From a virus, in the IMG/VR virus record IMGVR_UViG_3300047319_001241, positions 1-27,897 of that record: a stretch of DNA of 27,897 bases. One strand, 5' to 3'. The notes under the pieces are model-generated. The model searched no databases. It was given only the letters and a program-made list of their open reading frames with translations, and had not been told where the DNA came from. Positions 8,020-15,781 of this stretch are shown one piece after another; position 1 is the stretch's first letter; each line of letters starts with the position of its first letter. A program made the position numbers and the translations under genes.

Positions 8020-10016
8020 AATACGTTCGGCCGGTGGCGGCGGTGGTGACGCTCGCCGCTCTTGGGCTTGTGGCCCGGTCGCTGACGGCCACCACGCCCC
8101 CGCCGACTTGGACCCAGGTCGCGGGCTACGAGTACACCACCACGCAGCTCGGCGCCTTGCCGCAATGCCTCGGCGACCCGTCCTGCTTTGCGCTCTGCAC
8201 CTTCACCGACGCGGGGTGGGGCTGTATCGGCAACGACGGCGGCTCGGTCGGCGTCGTCACCAACAACGGCAACATGGGAGCAGGTACCTTCGCGCCCGGC
8301 CTGTTGGCGCTTCGCGCGGTGCAGGACTCGGACGCTCCTAGCGCGACGGGTCTGGAGGCGTGGCTCGGCGGCGACCAGACCTTCGTGATGGGCGGCTTCA
8401 CGCGAAGCAACACCGAAACGGGCACCATCGAAACGCCCTTCACCCTCGCCAACGTTTCCGACTACAGCAACGTGTTCGCCACGCGCGCGGAGTCGGGGCT
8501 ATGGAAGTGCAATTGGATTGAGGGCGGCAACGCTTCGACGTCCAACGTCACCAACGTGGCGAACAATCTCCAACCTCGAGACGGGTGGTCCATCTCGAGC
8601 TGCCGTCGTCACGCAGGCCAGCACCGCGCGCGCTCGAACGGCCAGAACGGCGAAATCACCACGTCAGATACCTCGCCCGGAGTGACTGCCGGCGCGGTGG
8701 CGAACTTCGGCCGCGCGCAGTCGACCGCTCCGGGCCTGGAGATGAACGGGCCGCTTGCCTTCGTCGCGCTCTACACGGAGTCGAAGTCTGACGTGTGGAT
8801 GAACGACGTTGAGCAGGATTTCTCCGGCGCTCCGTTTGCCTACGTCGGCGGCGGCATTGGGCAGGTGGTCGGGCTTGACGACGGACAGGACGTGAACTTC
8901 TTTCAGTCGGGCGGGCACCTCGTGGCGCACGACTTTCACGATGCCGGGATTCGCCAGGGCCTTCGGGTGCTGCGCGGCATCATCGGCGACGAAGACGGCG
9001 GGGCTCAGTCGCTCATCACGAACTACTGGGCCGACGACGCGCTCAACGTCGCTTCGTGGGATGACGTGGGCAGCCCCGGCGTTGCTCCTGTCGCTTCCGC
9101 TGGCCCGTTCAGTCGGTATCTCAATTCGCTCACCGCCTACCGGCTGACCGACGACGACAGTTGCGCTTTTGAGGGCAAGTCGTCGGGCGAAAGCGTCTTT
9201 CACCGAGCGGTGCCCGAGCACTACTACACCGCGAGCTGCTACCTCTCGGCCGGCACCACCATGAAAGCGCGTCTCGAAATCACTTCGGACGGAAGCGGTG
9301 GCGGGGCGTGCGACTTCACCGACCTCGACTCGACACCTCGCCGAGTCTCTTGCACCAGGAACATCAAGGCGGGCTCGACGGTGCACGGGCGCGTTCTCGT
9401 CGGCACCCAGGGCAGCGACACCGGCTCCATCATCGTCTACCAGTGCCAGATGACGCCCGAGTCCTTCGCGGAGATGCCGAACCTCGACCGACGCATTCCC
9501 ATCGGCTCCAGCTATGACGCGCTCAACGCCAACGGCTGGCCGACGACGGGCCGCGCGAAGTACGAGGAGGTTTTCTGCCCCCTCTACGACTTCAACTCCG
9601 AGTGGGACCACGGGGTGAATACGTTGTGGCCGTTCGACATTCAGGACTCCAACGGCACCAGCATCGCCGGGGTTGCGCTGGGCGACGGGTTCCCGGGGCT
9701 CATCACTGCGACGACTCGCGACGGCGGCGGCGAGCCGTCCTACTTCACTGCGGCCGGATACTCGTCGGAGCCGTCGCAGTGCTACGCGATCAGCCTTGAA
9801 TGGGAGCTCGACTCCGACGCCACCTGCTGCCCGACGACGCTGCGCTACGACGTCTGCGCTTCAAATGTGCCGCTGACGGCGTGCCACGCTTCGACAGCCA
9901 TCGCCTCGCACATGGGCGTCTGCCCTGGCACGCCGGCTTCGATGAACCTCGGCAACCGAGCAGGAGCAACCGTTTCCACAAGCTTCTACGTGGCCGCCGT
10001 TAGGGTGTTCCAATGA
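8016..10016 (+). CDS. Large secreted cysteine-rich LamG/CBM-like protein (block gene 4)
   Basis: The product has 666 residues from GTG 8016, which overlaps the previous TGA as GTGA. The frame is open further upstream (to 7398), but that part only shadows the LamG gene and has no coding character, while GTG 8016 gives a signal peptide (YVRPVAAVVTLAALGLVA). I count 18 cysteines. Residues about 30-330 read as a LamG-like jelly roll (GPLAFVALYTESKSDVWMND, GIRQGLRVLRGIIGD). About 340-490 resembles a carbohydrate-binding beta sandwich (YYTASCYLSAGTTMKARLEI). The C-terminal part (about 520-666) is another beta-rich Cys-containing region. I infer a glycan-binding exported protein. The ATGA overlap with the connector gene ties it to the virion operon. 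Confidence 0.72.
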   Translation: MKYVRPVAAVVTLAALGLVARSLTATTPPPTWTQVAGYEYTTTQLGALPQCLGDPSCFALCTFTDAGWGCIGNDGGSVGVVTNNGNMGAGTFAPGLLALRAVQDSDAPSATGLEAWLGGDQTFVMGGFTRSNTETGTIETPFTLANVSDYSNVFATRAESGLWKCNWIEGGNASTSNVTNVANNLQPRDGWSISSCRRHAGQHRARSNGQNGEITTSDTSPGVTAGAVANFGRAQSTAPGLEMNGPLAFVALYTESKSDVWMNDVEQDFSGAPFAYVGGGIGQVVGLDDGQDVNFFQSGGHLVAHDFHDAGIRQGLRVLRGIIGDEDGGAQSLITNYWADDALNVASWDDVGSPGVAPVASAGPFSRYLNSLTAYRLTDDDSCAFEGKSSGESVFHRAVPEHYYTASCYLSAGTTMKARLEITSDGSGGGACDFTDLDSTPRRVSCTRNIKAGSTVHGRVLVGTQGSDTGSIIVYQCQMTPESFAEMPNLDRRIPIGSSYDALNANGWPTTGRAKYEEVFCPLYDFNSEWDHGVNTLWPFDIQDSNGTSIAGVALGDGFPGLITATTRDGGGEPSYFTAAGYSSEPSQCYAISLEWELDSDATCCPTTLRYDVCASNVPLTACHASTAIASHMGVCPGTPASMNLGNRAGATVSTSFYVAAVRVFQ

Positions 10017-10507
10017 CCGCGCCCAACACCTTCGGCGTCACCCCGACCTACCTGCAGCAGCGGTTGTTCCCGAGCGCCAAACCCTTCAGCGCCACCACCG
10101 CGCCGACCGACACCACGGTGACGTCGGTCATCGCCGAGCAGGCCGCGGAGTTGGAGGGCAAGCTGTCGCTGAAGGCAATCGACTCGACGCAGATTGCCAA
10201 CGACGGCAGCACCGCCGCGTCGCTCTGGTGCCGGCTCACGCTCCGCCTGATGGTCGCCGTCGAGCTCGTCCAGTACATGACGGGCACCGACCCGAAGCTC
10301 TCCCAGGCGCTGCAGGCGAAGCTCAACGTGCGCTGGAAGGCGCTGAACGAGGGCGGGGCGTCGGCGCTCGGCAACGGTGCGTCGTCGAGCAGCGTCGCCG
10401 ACCCGCTCGGACCCGACACGCACATCGGCGAGCTCAACCTCGACACCGGCGACGATTCCCTGGCGAGCGATGCCGCGCCCATCTTCCGACAGAGCGACAA
10501 GCTCTGA
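10013..10507 (+). CDS. Head-tail connector (gp36/gp6-like adaptor)
   Basis: The product has 164 residues from ATG 10013 (ATGA overlap with the preceding stop). It reads as mostly alpha-helical: an N-terminal TPTYLQQRLFP segment, a middle helix pair (TSVIAEQAAELEGKL; LWCRLTLRLMVAVELVQYMTG), a further helix and a low-complexity tail. This is the size and layout of DUF1320/Mu gp36-type and HK97 gp6-type connectors, which form a ring below the portal and join it to the tail. Its place before the G-like morphogenesis and terminator genes supports this. No specific motif proves it. Confidence 0.62.
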   Translation: MTAPNTFGVTPTYLQQRLFPSAKPFSATTAPTDTTVTSVIAEQAAELEGKLSLKAIDSTQIANDGSTAASLWCRLTLRLMVAVELVQYMTGTDPKLSQALQAKLNVRWKALNEGGASALGNGASSSSVADPLGPDTHIGELNLDTGDDSLASDAAPIFRQSDKL

Positions 10508-10518
10508 CGAGGTGAGCC

Positions 10519-11037
10519 GTGTCGGTCGCCTTCTTCGAAATTCGGTACCGCCTCAACGGCCGCCCGGTCGACGACCCGTTCGAGAAAATCAAGGTGGCTG
10601 CCGAGCGCGCCGGCGCCGAGCTGCTGCGCTTCGAGAAGCACGTCTGGCCGCGGGTGATTCCGGTGCTCGAAGCGGGCATTCGGCAGCAGTATGAAGAGGA
10701 GGGCGGCGGGCCTCACCGCGGGGCCTGGGCGGCGCTGTCGGCCACCTACCTTGCATGGAAGGAGCGCCACGGCTTCAGCAGCCGCATCGGGCAGCGCACC
10801 GGCAACCTGATGGCCGCGCTCACCCAGTCGGACAGCCCCTTCGCGCGGCGCGACTACGACAGCGAAAGGCTCGACTTCGGAACGGTCGGCATCAACTACG
10901 CGAGCTTCGTGCAGGAGGGCGCCCGGTACGCGCCAGACCGGCCGCCGCTCGACTTCCATGACGACACCGAGCAAGATTTGCGAGCAGCCCTCGTTGCTGG
11001 CATTCGAGAGGCGATGCAGCCCTTGGAGGGTCTCTGA
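10519..11037 (+). CDS. Phage virion morphogenesis protein (Mu gpG / P2 gpS-like)
   Basis: The product has 172 residues from GTG 10519, with GAGGTGAG about 5 bases upstream. It matches the phage virion morphogenesis family (Mu G, P2 S, Pfam Phage_tail_S): a helical start, then WPRVIPVLEAGIRQQYEEEGG, the conserved WAALSATYLAWKERHG core, an RIGQRTGNLMAALT block (the RTG-L-xSL motif of the family), a GTVGINYASFVQEGA strand and a PPLDFHDD segment near the end. Members complete the head or tail joining end. In Mu, G lies next to F; here it follows the connector. Downstream, TTGGAGGGT near the stop is a probable ribosome binding site for the next gene. Confidence 0.82.
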   Translation: MSVAFFEIRYRLNGRPVDDPFEKIKVAAERAGAELLRFEKHVWPRVIPVLEAGIRQQYEEEGGGPHRGAWAALSATYLAWKERHGFSSRIGQRTGNLMAALTQSDSPFARRDYDSERLDFGTVGINYASFVQEGARYAPDRPPLDFHDDTEQDLRAALVAGIREAMQPLEGL

Positions 11038-11915
11038 GCGTCATCGTCGAACAGATCGCAATCGACGCGCTGCGCGACTGGCTGCTGCTCACGTTGCCGG
11101 CAAAGGTGCTGGAGGTGAACAACGCCCGCGCCGCGTTCATTCGAAGCACGACAGCCGGGCCGTTCGTCATTCCCTCGAGCTTCGTACTGCAGCTGTCGTT
11201 CACCGCGGTGAACGTCGATGAGAACCCGGCGAGCTTCGGTGCCTACCCACTCATCGCCTCTGGCTCGCGTACGGCCGCGCAGGTGGCGAGCGACGTCAAC
11301 GCGTCGTCTTCGGTCGGCACCATCGCGACGGTCGACGTCGAGGGTCGGCTCGTCATCACTTCGCCGTTCGTCCCGAGCGCGGTCACCGACAACGTCTCTC
11401 TTGTCGTGGTGGCCCCGAACGCGGCCGTGGCGGGTCTCGATGTGTTCGGCTGGGACCGGGGCGGAGAGAAGGAACGCCGCAGCCCCATCTACCCGCCGAC
11501 GCGCTCTGCGGTACTCGACGGCTGGCCGCAGTCGCCCGTCGCTCAGATTGGTCAGGGCTTCGTCGTCGTCATCGGCGGCCGGCCGGCCAAAATGTGGGGC
11601 CCGGTGCTGCGGCGCGACGAGTACGAGGTCGAACTCAACGTCGCGCTGTTCCACTTCGTCGACGCCGCGGAGGCCGGTCTCGGCCGCGAGCACATCAGCT
11701 CGGTCGTGCGGTGCGTGCGCGAGGTTCTGATGACCGACCGCGGGCACCTTCTCGGGCGCGAGTCGCAGAAAGACGTCATGCTGGCGCTGGTGAAGGGTTC
11801 GGACATCTCCGAGCGGCCGTTCAAGTGGCTCGACGGGCAGGCACCAAACAGCCTTTTCGATGTAGGGTCTGTGGACATTTCGGTGCGCGTCTTCGAGCGC
11901 CCCGCGCAGTTCTAG
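11034..11915 (+). CDS. Probable tail terminator / tail completion protein with an inserted hook-IN-like domain
   Basis: No ATG, GTG or TTG lies near the apparent N-terminus. The frame reads VEQIAIDALRDWLLLTLPAK just after the previous stop, which looks like a true N-terminal helix. The only near-cognate start is CTG 11034, overlapping the stop as CTGA and 4 nt after GGAGG (11025-11029). TTG 11094 is a shorter alternative. From 11034 the product has 293 residues. Residues about 62-130 resemble the small beta domain of flagellar-hook IN-motif and phage tail proteins (ASGSRTAAQVASDVN... then EGRLVITSP). The C-terminal part (about 165-293), with YEVELNVALFHF and a final VDISVRVFERP strand, fits the alpha/beta fold of tail terminators, which cap the tube and join it to the head. 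Function is inferred from position and fold impression. Confidence 0.6.
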   Translation: MSVIVEQIAIDALRDWLLLTLPAKVLEVNNARAAFIRSTTAGPFVIPSSFVLQLSFTAVNVDENPASFGAYPLIASGSRTAAQVASDVNASSSVGTIATVDVEGRLVITSPFVPSAVTDNVSLVVVAPNAAVAGLDVFGWDRGGEKERRSPIYPPTRSAVLDGWPQSPVAQIGQGFVVVIGGRPAKMWGPVLRRDEYEVELNVALFHFVDAAEAGLGREHISSVVRCVREVLMTDRGHLLGRESQKDVMLALVKGSDISERPFKWLDGQAPNSLFDVGSVDISVRVFERPAQF

Positions 11916-11919
11916 GAGG
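11914..11919 (+). promoter_or_regulatory. Strong ribosome binding site of the tail tube gene
   Basis: AGGAGG lies immediately after the stop of the previous gene, with a 6-nt spacer before GTG 11926. It decides the start codon and fits the high copy number of the tube protein. Confidence 0.8.
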
Positions 11920-11925
11920 AGCACC

Positions 11926-13146
11926 GTGTCGAATTTCGCACCCGTACCCGGCTGGGACTCGAGAGTCTTCATGTATTACGAGGGCGTCTACCCCGGCAGC
12001 TTCGGCACCCCCGTCACGCCTGTCGCAGCCCATGCACGCGAGATGATCAGCCTCAACCTCGGAGGCTCAGAAGTCGGGGCGGTGCGCGACAAGAAGGACC
12101 GCAACCCCGGCCGCGGAATGCGCAACGCCTTTGTCGAGGGCCGGGTCGGCCCGATGCCTTTCTCAGGGCAGACGTCTGTGAAGTCGCGCGCGGCGGTCGA
12201 CACTGTTCCGCAGGAGTCGGTTATTCTGACGGCGGCTGGGTTGGTGCAGACGGTGAACAGCGGCACCAGCGTCGTCTATTCGATGAGCAGCGACCCGTTG
12301 AGCACGCTCGAATCGATGAGCATTTACCGCGTACTCGGCTCGGCCGGCGCCTCGGCGATGGAGGCCGAGTGGATGCGTGGTTGCATCACGAAGTCGCTGA
12401 AGTGGAGCGCGGCCGACAAGGAGTTGCTGCTCGACTTCTCCGGCGTGGGCATCGGCAAGGCGACGACGGGCGTCATCAGCTCGATCACCACCGACATCAG
12501 CCAGACCACCCTCGCGACCATCACCACCGAGGAGGCGTACCGAATCAACAACGCGCTGGGCACGTTCGGCCACCTCTACATGCAGGTCGAGTCGGAAATT
12601 CTCGACATCACCGCCGTGAACATCTCGACGCACACGCTCACGTTCGCGCGCGCGGCGCTGAGCTCGAGCGCGGCCGCGCACACCGCGAAGCCGCTCTACC
12701 CGTACCAGCCGGCGCTGACCGGCTACGCGGGCAGCCCGATTCCTGAGCCGGTCTCGTCGGTCACCATCGACAGCGTCGCGCTCCGGGCGATGTCATGGGA
12801 GGTCAACCTCAAGGCGACCGGCCTCGACCTGTTGCCGGGCGAGACGAACAGCAAGCACCTCCAGGGCATCAAGGTGCTCCGCTACGACCTCGAGGTGAGC
12901 GCGAAGCTGGTGTGCCACGGCGACGACGTCGCTCTGCTCGGCAAGGCCACCAACCGAAACACCGTCGCATGGAGCGTGGTTCAGGGTGGCACCACCGGCG
13001 GCATCATCACCATCGGCGGAAGCTACGCCGAGGTGATGCCCATCACGGTTCCCGACACCGCAGGCGACGCGAGCATCATCGACCTCAAGCTGCGAGTGCG
13101 CGACGACACGCTCGGGAACAACTCATTTCTCGTGACGTACACGTGA
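11926..13146 (+). CDS. Major tail tube protein (siphovirus type)
   Basis: The product has 406 residues from GTG 11926 with an ideal AGGAGG site. The sequence is dominated by beta strands and small residues, with a cluster of SSVTIDSVALRAMSWEVNLKAT (about residues 284-305) and RYDLEVSAKLVC (about 324-335), the type of strand pattern seen in tube proteins. It precedes the tail assembly chaperone and tape measure, the standard position. At 406 residues it is longer than many siphovirus tube proteins, and the middle part (about 175-260) may be an extra surface domain. There is no sheath gene next to it, so the tail should be non-contractile. Confidence 0.78.
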   Translation: MSNFAPVPGWDSRVFMYYEGVYPGSFGTPVTPVAAHAREMISLNLGGSEVGAVRDKKDRNPGRGMRNAFVEGRVGPMPFSGQTSVKSRAAVDTVPQESVILTAAGLVQTVNSGTSVVYSMSSDPLSTLESMSIYRVLGSAGASAMEAEWMRGCITKSLKWSAADKELLLDFSGVGIGKATTGVISSITTDISQTTLATITTEEAYRINNALGTFGHLYMQVESEILDITAVNISTHTLTFARAALSSSAAAHTAKPLYPYQPALTGYAGSPIPEPVSSVTIDSVALRAMSWEVNLKATGLDLLPGETNSKHLQGIKVLRYDLEVSAKLVCHGDDVALLGKATNRNTVAWSVVQGGTTGGIITIGGSYAEVMPITVPDTAGDASIIDLKLRVRDDTLGNNSFLVTYT

Positions 13147-13159
13147 TATCAGTTGGCGC

Positions 13160-13621
13160 ATGGCCAACCTGAACAGCGCGGTGCGGTGGGAGCGGTGGGT
13201 GCCCAACGTCGGCGACAACCGGAAGCTGAAGCCGTACGAGCAGCTGAGCTTTCTCATCGCCGTGGGCATCTCGACGACCGAGTCGCTCAGCCTGCTGGCC
13301 GGGCTCGACCTGGAGCAGTCGCAGCCGGTGCCGGGCGAGACGCCCGAGCAGCGAGCGGAGCGGGTGGCGGCGCGCGAGGCGAAGACGCTCGACCAGCTGG
13401 CGGTCTCGCTCGGTCGGTTCGCGAAGCTGACCGGCACGCACACCATCGACGGCAAGACCATCACCAACCTGCGCGAGTACATGGGCGCGGTGCCGATTGA
13501 GGTGGCCTTCGACGTGGTCCGGGTCATCAAGTACTGGAACACGATGCAGGGGGCTGATGAGCTTTTCTTCGCGCGGTCGTCTGGCGTCTCGCCTACTACC
13601 GACGACCCGGCCGGCCAGTAG
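13160..13621 (+). CDS. Tail assembly chaperone, short form (gpG type)
   Basis: The product has 153 residues from ATG 13160. It lies between the tube gene and the tape measure and consists mostly of helices, as expected for the short tail chaperone that coats the tape measure during assembly. The start (MANLNSAVRWERW...KPYEQLSFLIA) is followed by an Arg/Glu/Ala helix (EQRAERVAAREAKTLDQLAV) and a C-terminal helix (VAFDVVRVIKYWNTMQ). The last 18 residues after ELFF are poor in structure and are replaced in the frameshifted form. Confidence 0.78.
   Translation: MANLNSAVRWERWVPNVGDNRKLKPYEQLSFLIAVGISTTESLSLLAGLDLEQSQPVPGETPEQRAERVAAREAKTLDQLAVSLGRFAKLTGTHTIDGKTITNLREYMGAVPIEVAFDVVRVIKYWNTMQGADELFFARSSGVSPTTDDPAGQ
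13561..13607 (+). promoter_or_regulatory. Programmed -1 ribosomal frameshift signal with downstream stem-loop
   Basis: The 0-frame reads GAG CTT TTC TTC GCG. Moving one base back gives GCT TTT CTT CGC, and a phenylalanine tRNA on TTC (13565-13567) can re-pair with TTT (13564-13566). The -1 frame has stops at 13555-13560, so the slip must occur after 13560. Four bases after the slippery run a perfect 7-bp stem begins: GGTCGTC (13575-13581) with GACGACC (13601-13607). Within it is a smaller stem, GGCG (13583-13586) with CGCC (13590-13593). This is the normal build of tail chaperone frameshift sites. Confidence 0.7.
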
Positions 13622-13917
13622 GCCCGACGTGGGAGGGCGACCAGCGTCGCGGGTGGTTCGGCTACAGCCCGTCGACGAAACAGGGCGTGCCAGCGCAGCC
13701 CAGGCACCGCAGCCGGGTCACCATCGAGCGGGCGTTCGAGGTGGCCCAGCCGGCGCTCGACGTCTGGCTCACGACGCGGCGGCACCCCGAGCAGCCACCT
13801 TTCTCGGGCGGCGTGTTGGACTGGCCGCAGTGGCTCAGGCAGGCTCTTGAGGTGATGGACGTCGAGCAGGCGGTCGTCGAAGCTGTCGTTGCGGGAGAGG
13901 AGCGGCAGCGTGGGTGA
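13561..13917 (+). CDS. Tail assembly chaperone, frameshift extension (gpT domain)
   Basis: This reading frame is one base back from the short chaperone and has no start codon in its conserved front part. From 13561 it reads AFLRAVVWRLAYYRRPGRP, then TWEGDQRRGWFGYSPSTKQG, and ends at TGA 13917. The coding character begins well before the first possible start (GTG 13687), so it is most simply the C-terminal domain of a fusion made by a -1 frameshift. The fused product of 13160-13917 would have 252 residues. Long chaperones of this kind recruit tube subunits to the tape measure. The end overlaps the tape measure start by 8 bp. Confidence 0.75.
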   Translation, partial: AFLRAVVWRLAYYRRPGRPVGPTWEGDQRRGWFGYSPSTKQGVPAQPRHRSRVTIERAFEVAQPALDVWLTTRRHPEQPPFSGGVLDWPQWLRQALEVMDVEQAVVEAVVAGEERQRG

Positions 13918-15781
13918 CATCACGACGCACATCGAGCTGACCGGCAACGCGGGCGACGCGAAGAAAGCGCTCGAAGACGTCGGCGGCTCGGCGCACGAGG
14001 CGAAGACCGCCTTCGCCGACTTCAAAGAGGAACTGGAGAAGGGCTCAGCGGAAATCGGGAAGCAAATCACCGCGTACGCGCTGCTCGAGCGCGCGGTCGA
14101 AGGTGCGCTCGAATTCGTGAAGGAGTTCACGGCCGAGTCCATCAAGCTCGCCGAGGCGCAAGAGACGGCCGACCGCAACCTGTCGCTGTTCGCCGGGAAC
14201 CTCACCGCCGCCTTCAAGTCGCAGGCGGAGGAGTTCGAGAAGACCTACGGCGTCGCGGCCGAGCTGACCGAGAAGGTGCAGACGCTCGCCCTGGCGCACG
14301 GCGCCGACCGCGATCAGGTTCTGGAGTTGACCGAGGCCACCACCAAGTGGGCGGCCATCACCGGCACCGACGCCGCGGGCGCCGCGCAGCAGCTCGTCGT
14401 CGCGGTCGAGGCCGGGCGGCACGCGTCGCGACAGTTGGGCATCCAGTGGGAGGAGACGGGCGACAAGTCGCAGGACCTGAAGAACGCCATCGACGCGCTC
14501 AACGAGAAGCTGGCCGGCGCCGACCCCACGGCCGAAGCGACGCTGCAGGGCCGGACTCAGCGCGCGGCGATCAGCTTCGACAATCTCAAAAAGGCGTTCG
14601 GCAACTGGATCACGGTCGTCGAGTCGAAGGCCGGGGTGCTCGACAAGCTGGGCGGCGCGCTCGATTCGATTCGCGGCGGGCTCTCGGCGAAGGGCGCCGG
14701 GGCGATCGCTGGCGGTCTGGCATACGGCCCGCTCGCCGCCGTCGCGGGCGCGGGCATCGGCAGCCTGGGTGAGAACGACATCGAGCCCGCGCCGGCGCAA
14801 CAGAACTACGACCAGCAGCTGATCGGCTCCAACACCGACGAGAAGACGCTCGCCGCGCTGAAGAAAGCGAACGAAGCCCAGGCGAAGGAGCAGCAGAAGA
14901 GCATCGAGGAGAAGCTCAAGAAGGACGCCGAGTACTGGGACAAGCGCGGCGTCACGCATCAGGCCGAAGACGCGAAGGAGAACGCGGAGGCCGAGCGGCA
15001 CAGCGAGGAACTTCAGGCGCAAGAGCAGGCGGCCTACGACAAGTCGCTCACCGATGAGCAGACCGCGTACGACGCGCAGCTGACCGCACTGAAAGAGGAG
15101 AAGCTAAAGGAGGAGGAGGAGGTTCAGAAGTCACAGGATCGCCAGTTCGAAATCAACCTCCACGCGTGGCAGAAGTACGAGAAAGCCCGCTTCAAAGCGC
15201 AGGAAGAGGCGAACAAGAAACTCGAAGACGCCGAGAAACAGGCGGCCGAGGAAATCGGCGCGGTCATCACGAACACCATCACCTCGACGTTGCAGAACGC
15301 GATGAACGGGCAGCAGCAGTCGTGGCAGGACGTGGCGGGCTCGGCAGCGAGCTCCATCCTCACCATCGTCGGCGGCATTGTCGGCGCGTACTTCGGAGCG
15401 CCTCAACTCGGCGGCGCGCTCGGCTCCCTCGCCGGCACGGCCGCCAGCTACGGCATCCACCAAATCAAGCACGAGGGCGGCATGGTCGAGCGGTACCACG
15501 CGGGCGGGTACCCCGGCACGCTCGGCCCCAATGAGCAGATGATTATCGCCGAGGCGGGCGAAGGCGTCGTCGACAAGCGCACGATGGCGCGCATGGGTGG
15601 ACCGGGCGGGCTCGAGCAGGCTAAGCGCGGTGGTGGCGGAGGCGGGCGCACCGTGGTGATTCAAGCGATGGACGCGCAGAACGTTCGCGACGGCTTCGAA
15701 GGTCGGCTCGGGCGCGGCATGTCGATCGCGCTGCGCACCGGTCGCGGCTCCCTCCCGCGCGTCGTGGGGCTCGGGCGATGA
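13910..15781 (+). CDS. Tape measure protein
   Basis: The product has 623 residues from GTG 13910, chosen because GGGAGAGGAG lies just upstream and the protein begins with a typical GDITTHIELTGNAGDAKKAL. It is largely helical, with two hydrophobic glycine-rich stretches (about residues 260-285 and 475-530) that could insert into the host membrane at DNA entry. A long Glu/Lys/Gln/Ala coiled coil lies between them (about 320-460). The end has the Gly-rich pattern common in tape measures (YHAGGYPGTLGPNEQMIIAE, then a G-run). At about 1.5 angstrom per residue it predicts a tail near 90-95 nm. The start lies inside the end of the chaperone frame, and its TGA overlaps the next ATG. Confidence 0.88.
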   Translation: MGDITTHIELTGNAGDAKKALEDVGGSAHEAKTAFADFKEELEKGSAEIGKQITAYALLERAVEGALEFVKEFTAESIKLAEAQETADRNLSLFAGNLTAAFKSQAEEFEKTYGVAAELTEKVQTLALAHGADRDQVLELTEATTKWAAITGTDAAGAAQQLVVAVEAGRHASRQLGIQWEETGDKSQDLKNAIDALNEKLAGADPTAEATLQGRTQRAAISFDNLKKAFGNWITVVESKAGVLDKLGGALDSIRGGLSAKGAGAIAGGLAYGPLAAVAGAGIGSLGENDIEPAPAQQNYDQQLIGSNTDEKTLAALKKANEAQAKEQQKSIEEKLKKDAEYWDKRGVTHQAEDAKENAEAERHSEELQAQEQAAYDKSLTDEQTAYDAQLTALKEEKLKEEEEVQKSQDRQFEINLHAWQKYEKARFKAQEEANKKLEDAEKQAAEEIGAVITNTITSTLQNAMNGQQQSWQDVAGSAASSILTIVGGIVGAYFGAPQLGGALGSLAGTAASYGIHQIKHEGGMVERYHAGGYPGTLGPNEQMIIAEAGEGVVDKRTMARMGGPGGLEQAKRGGGGGGRTVVIQAMDAQNVRDGFEGRLGRGMSIALRTGRGSLPRVVGLGR

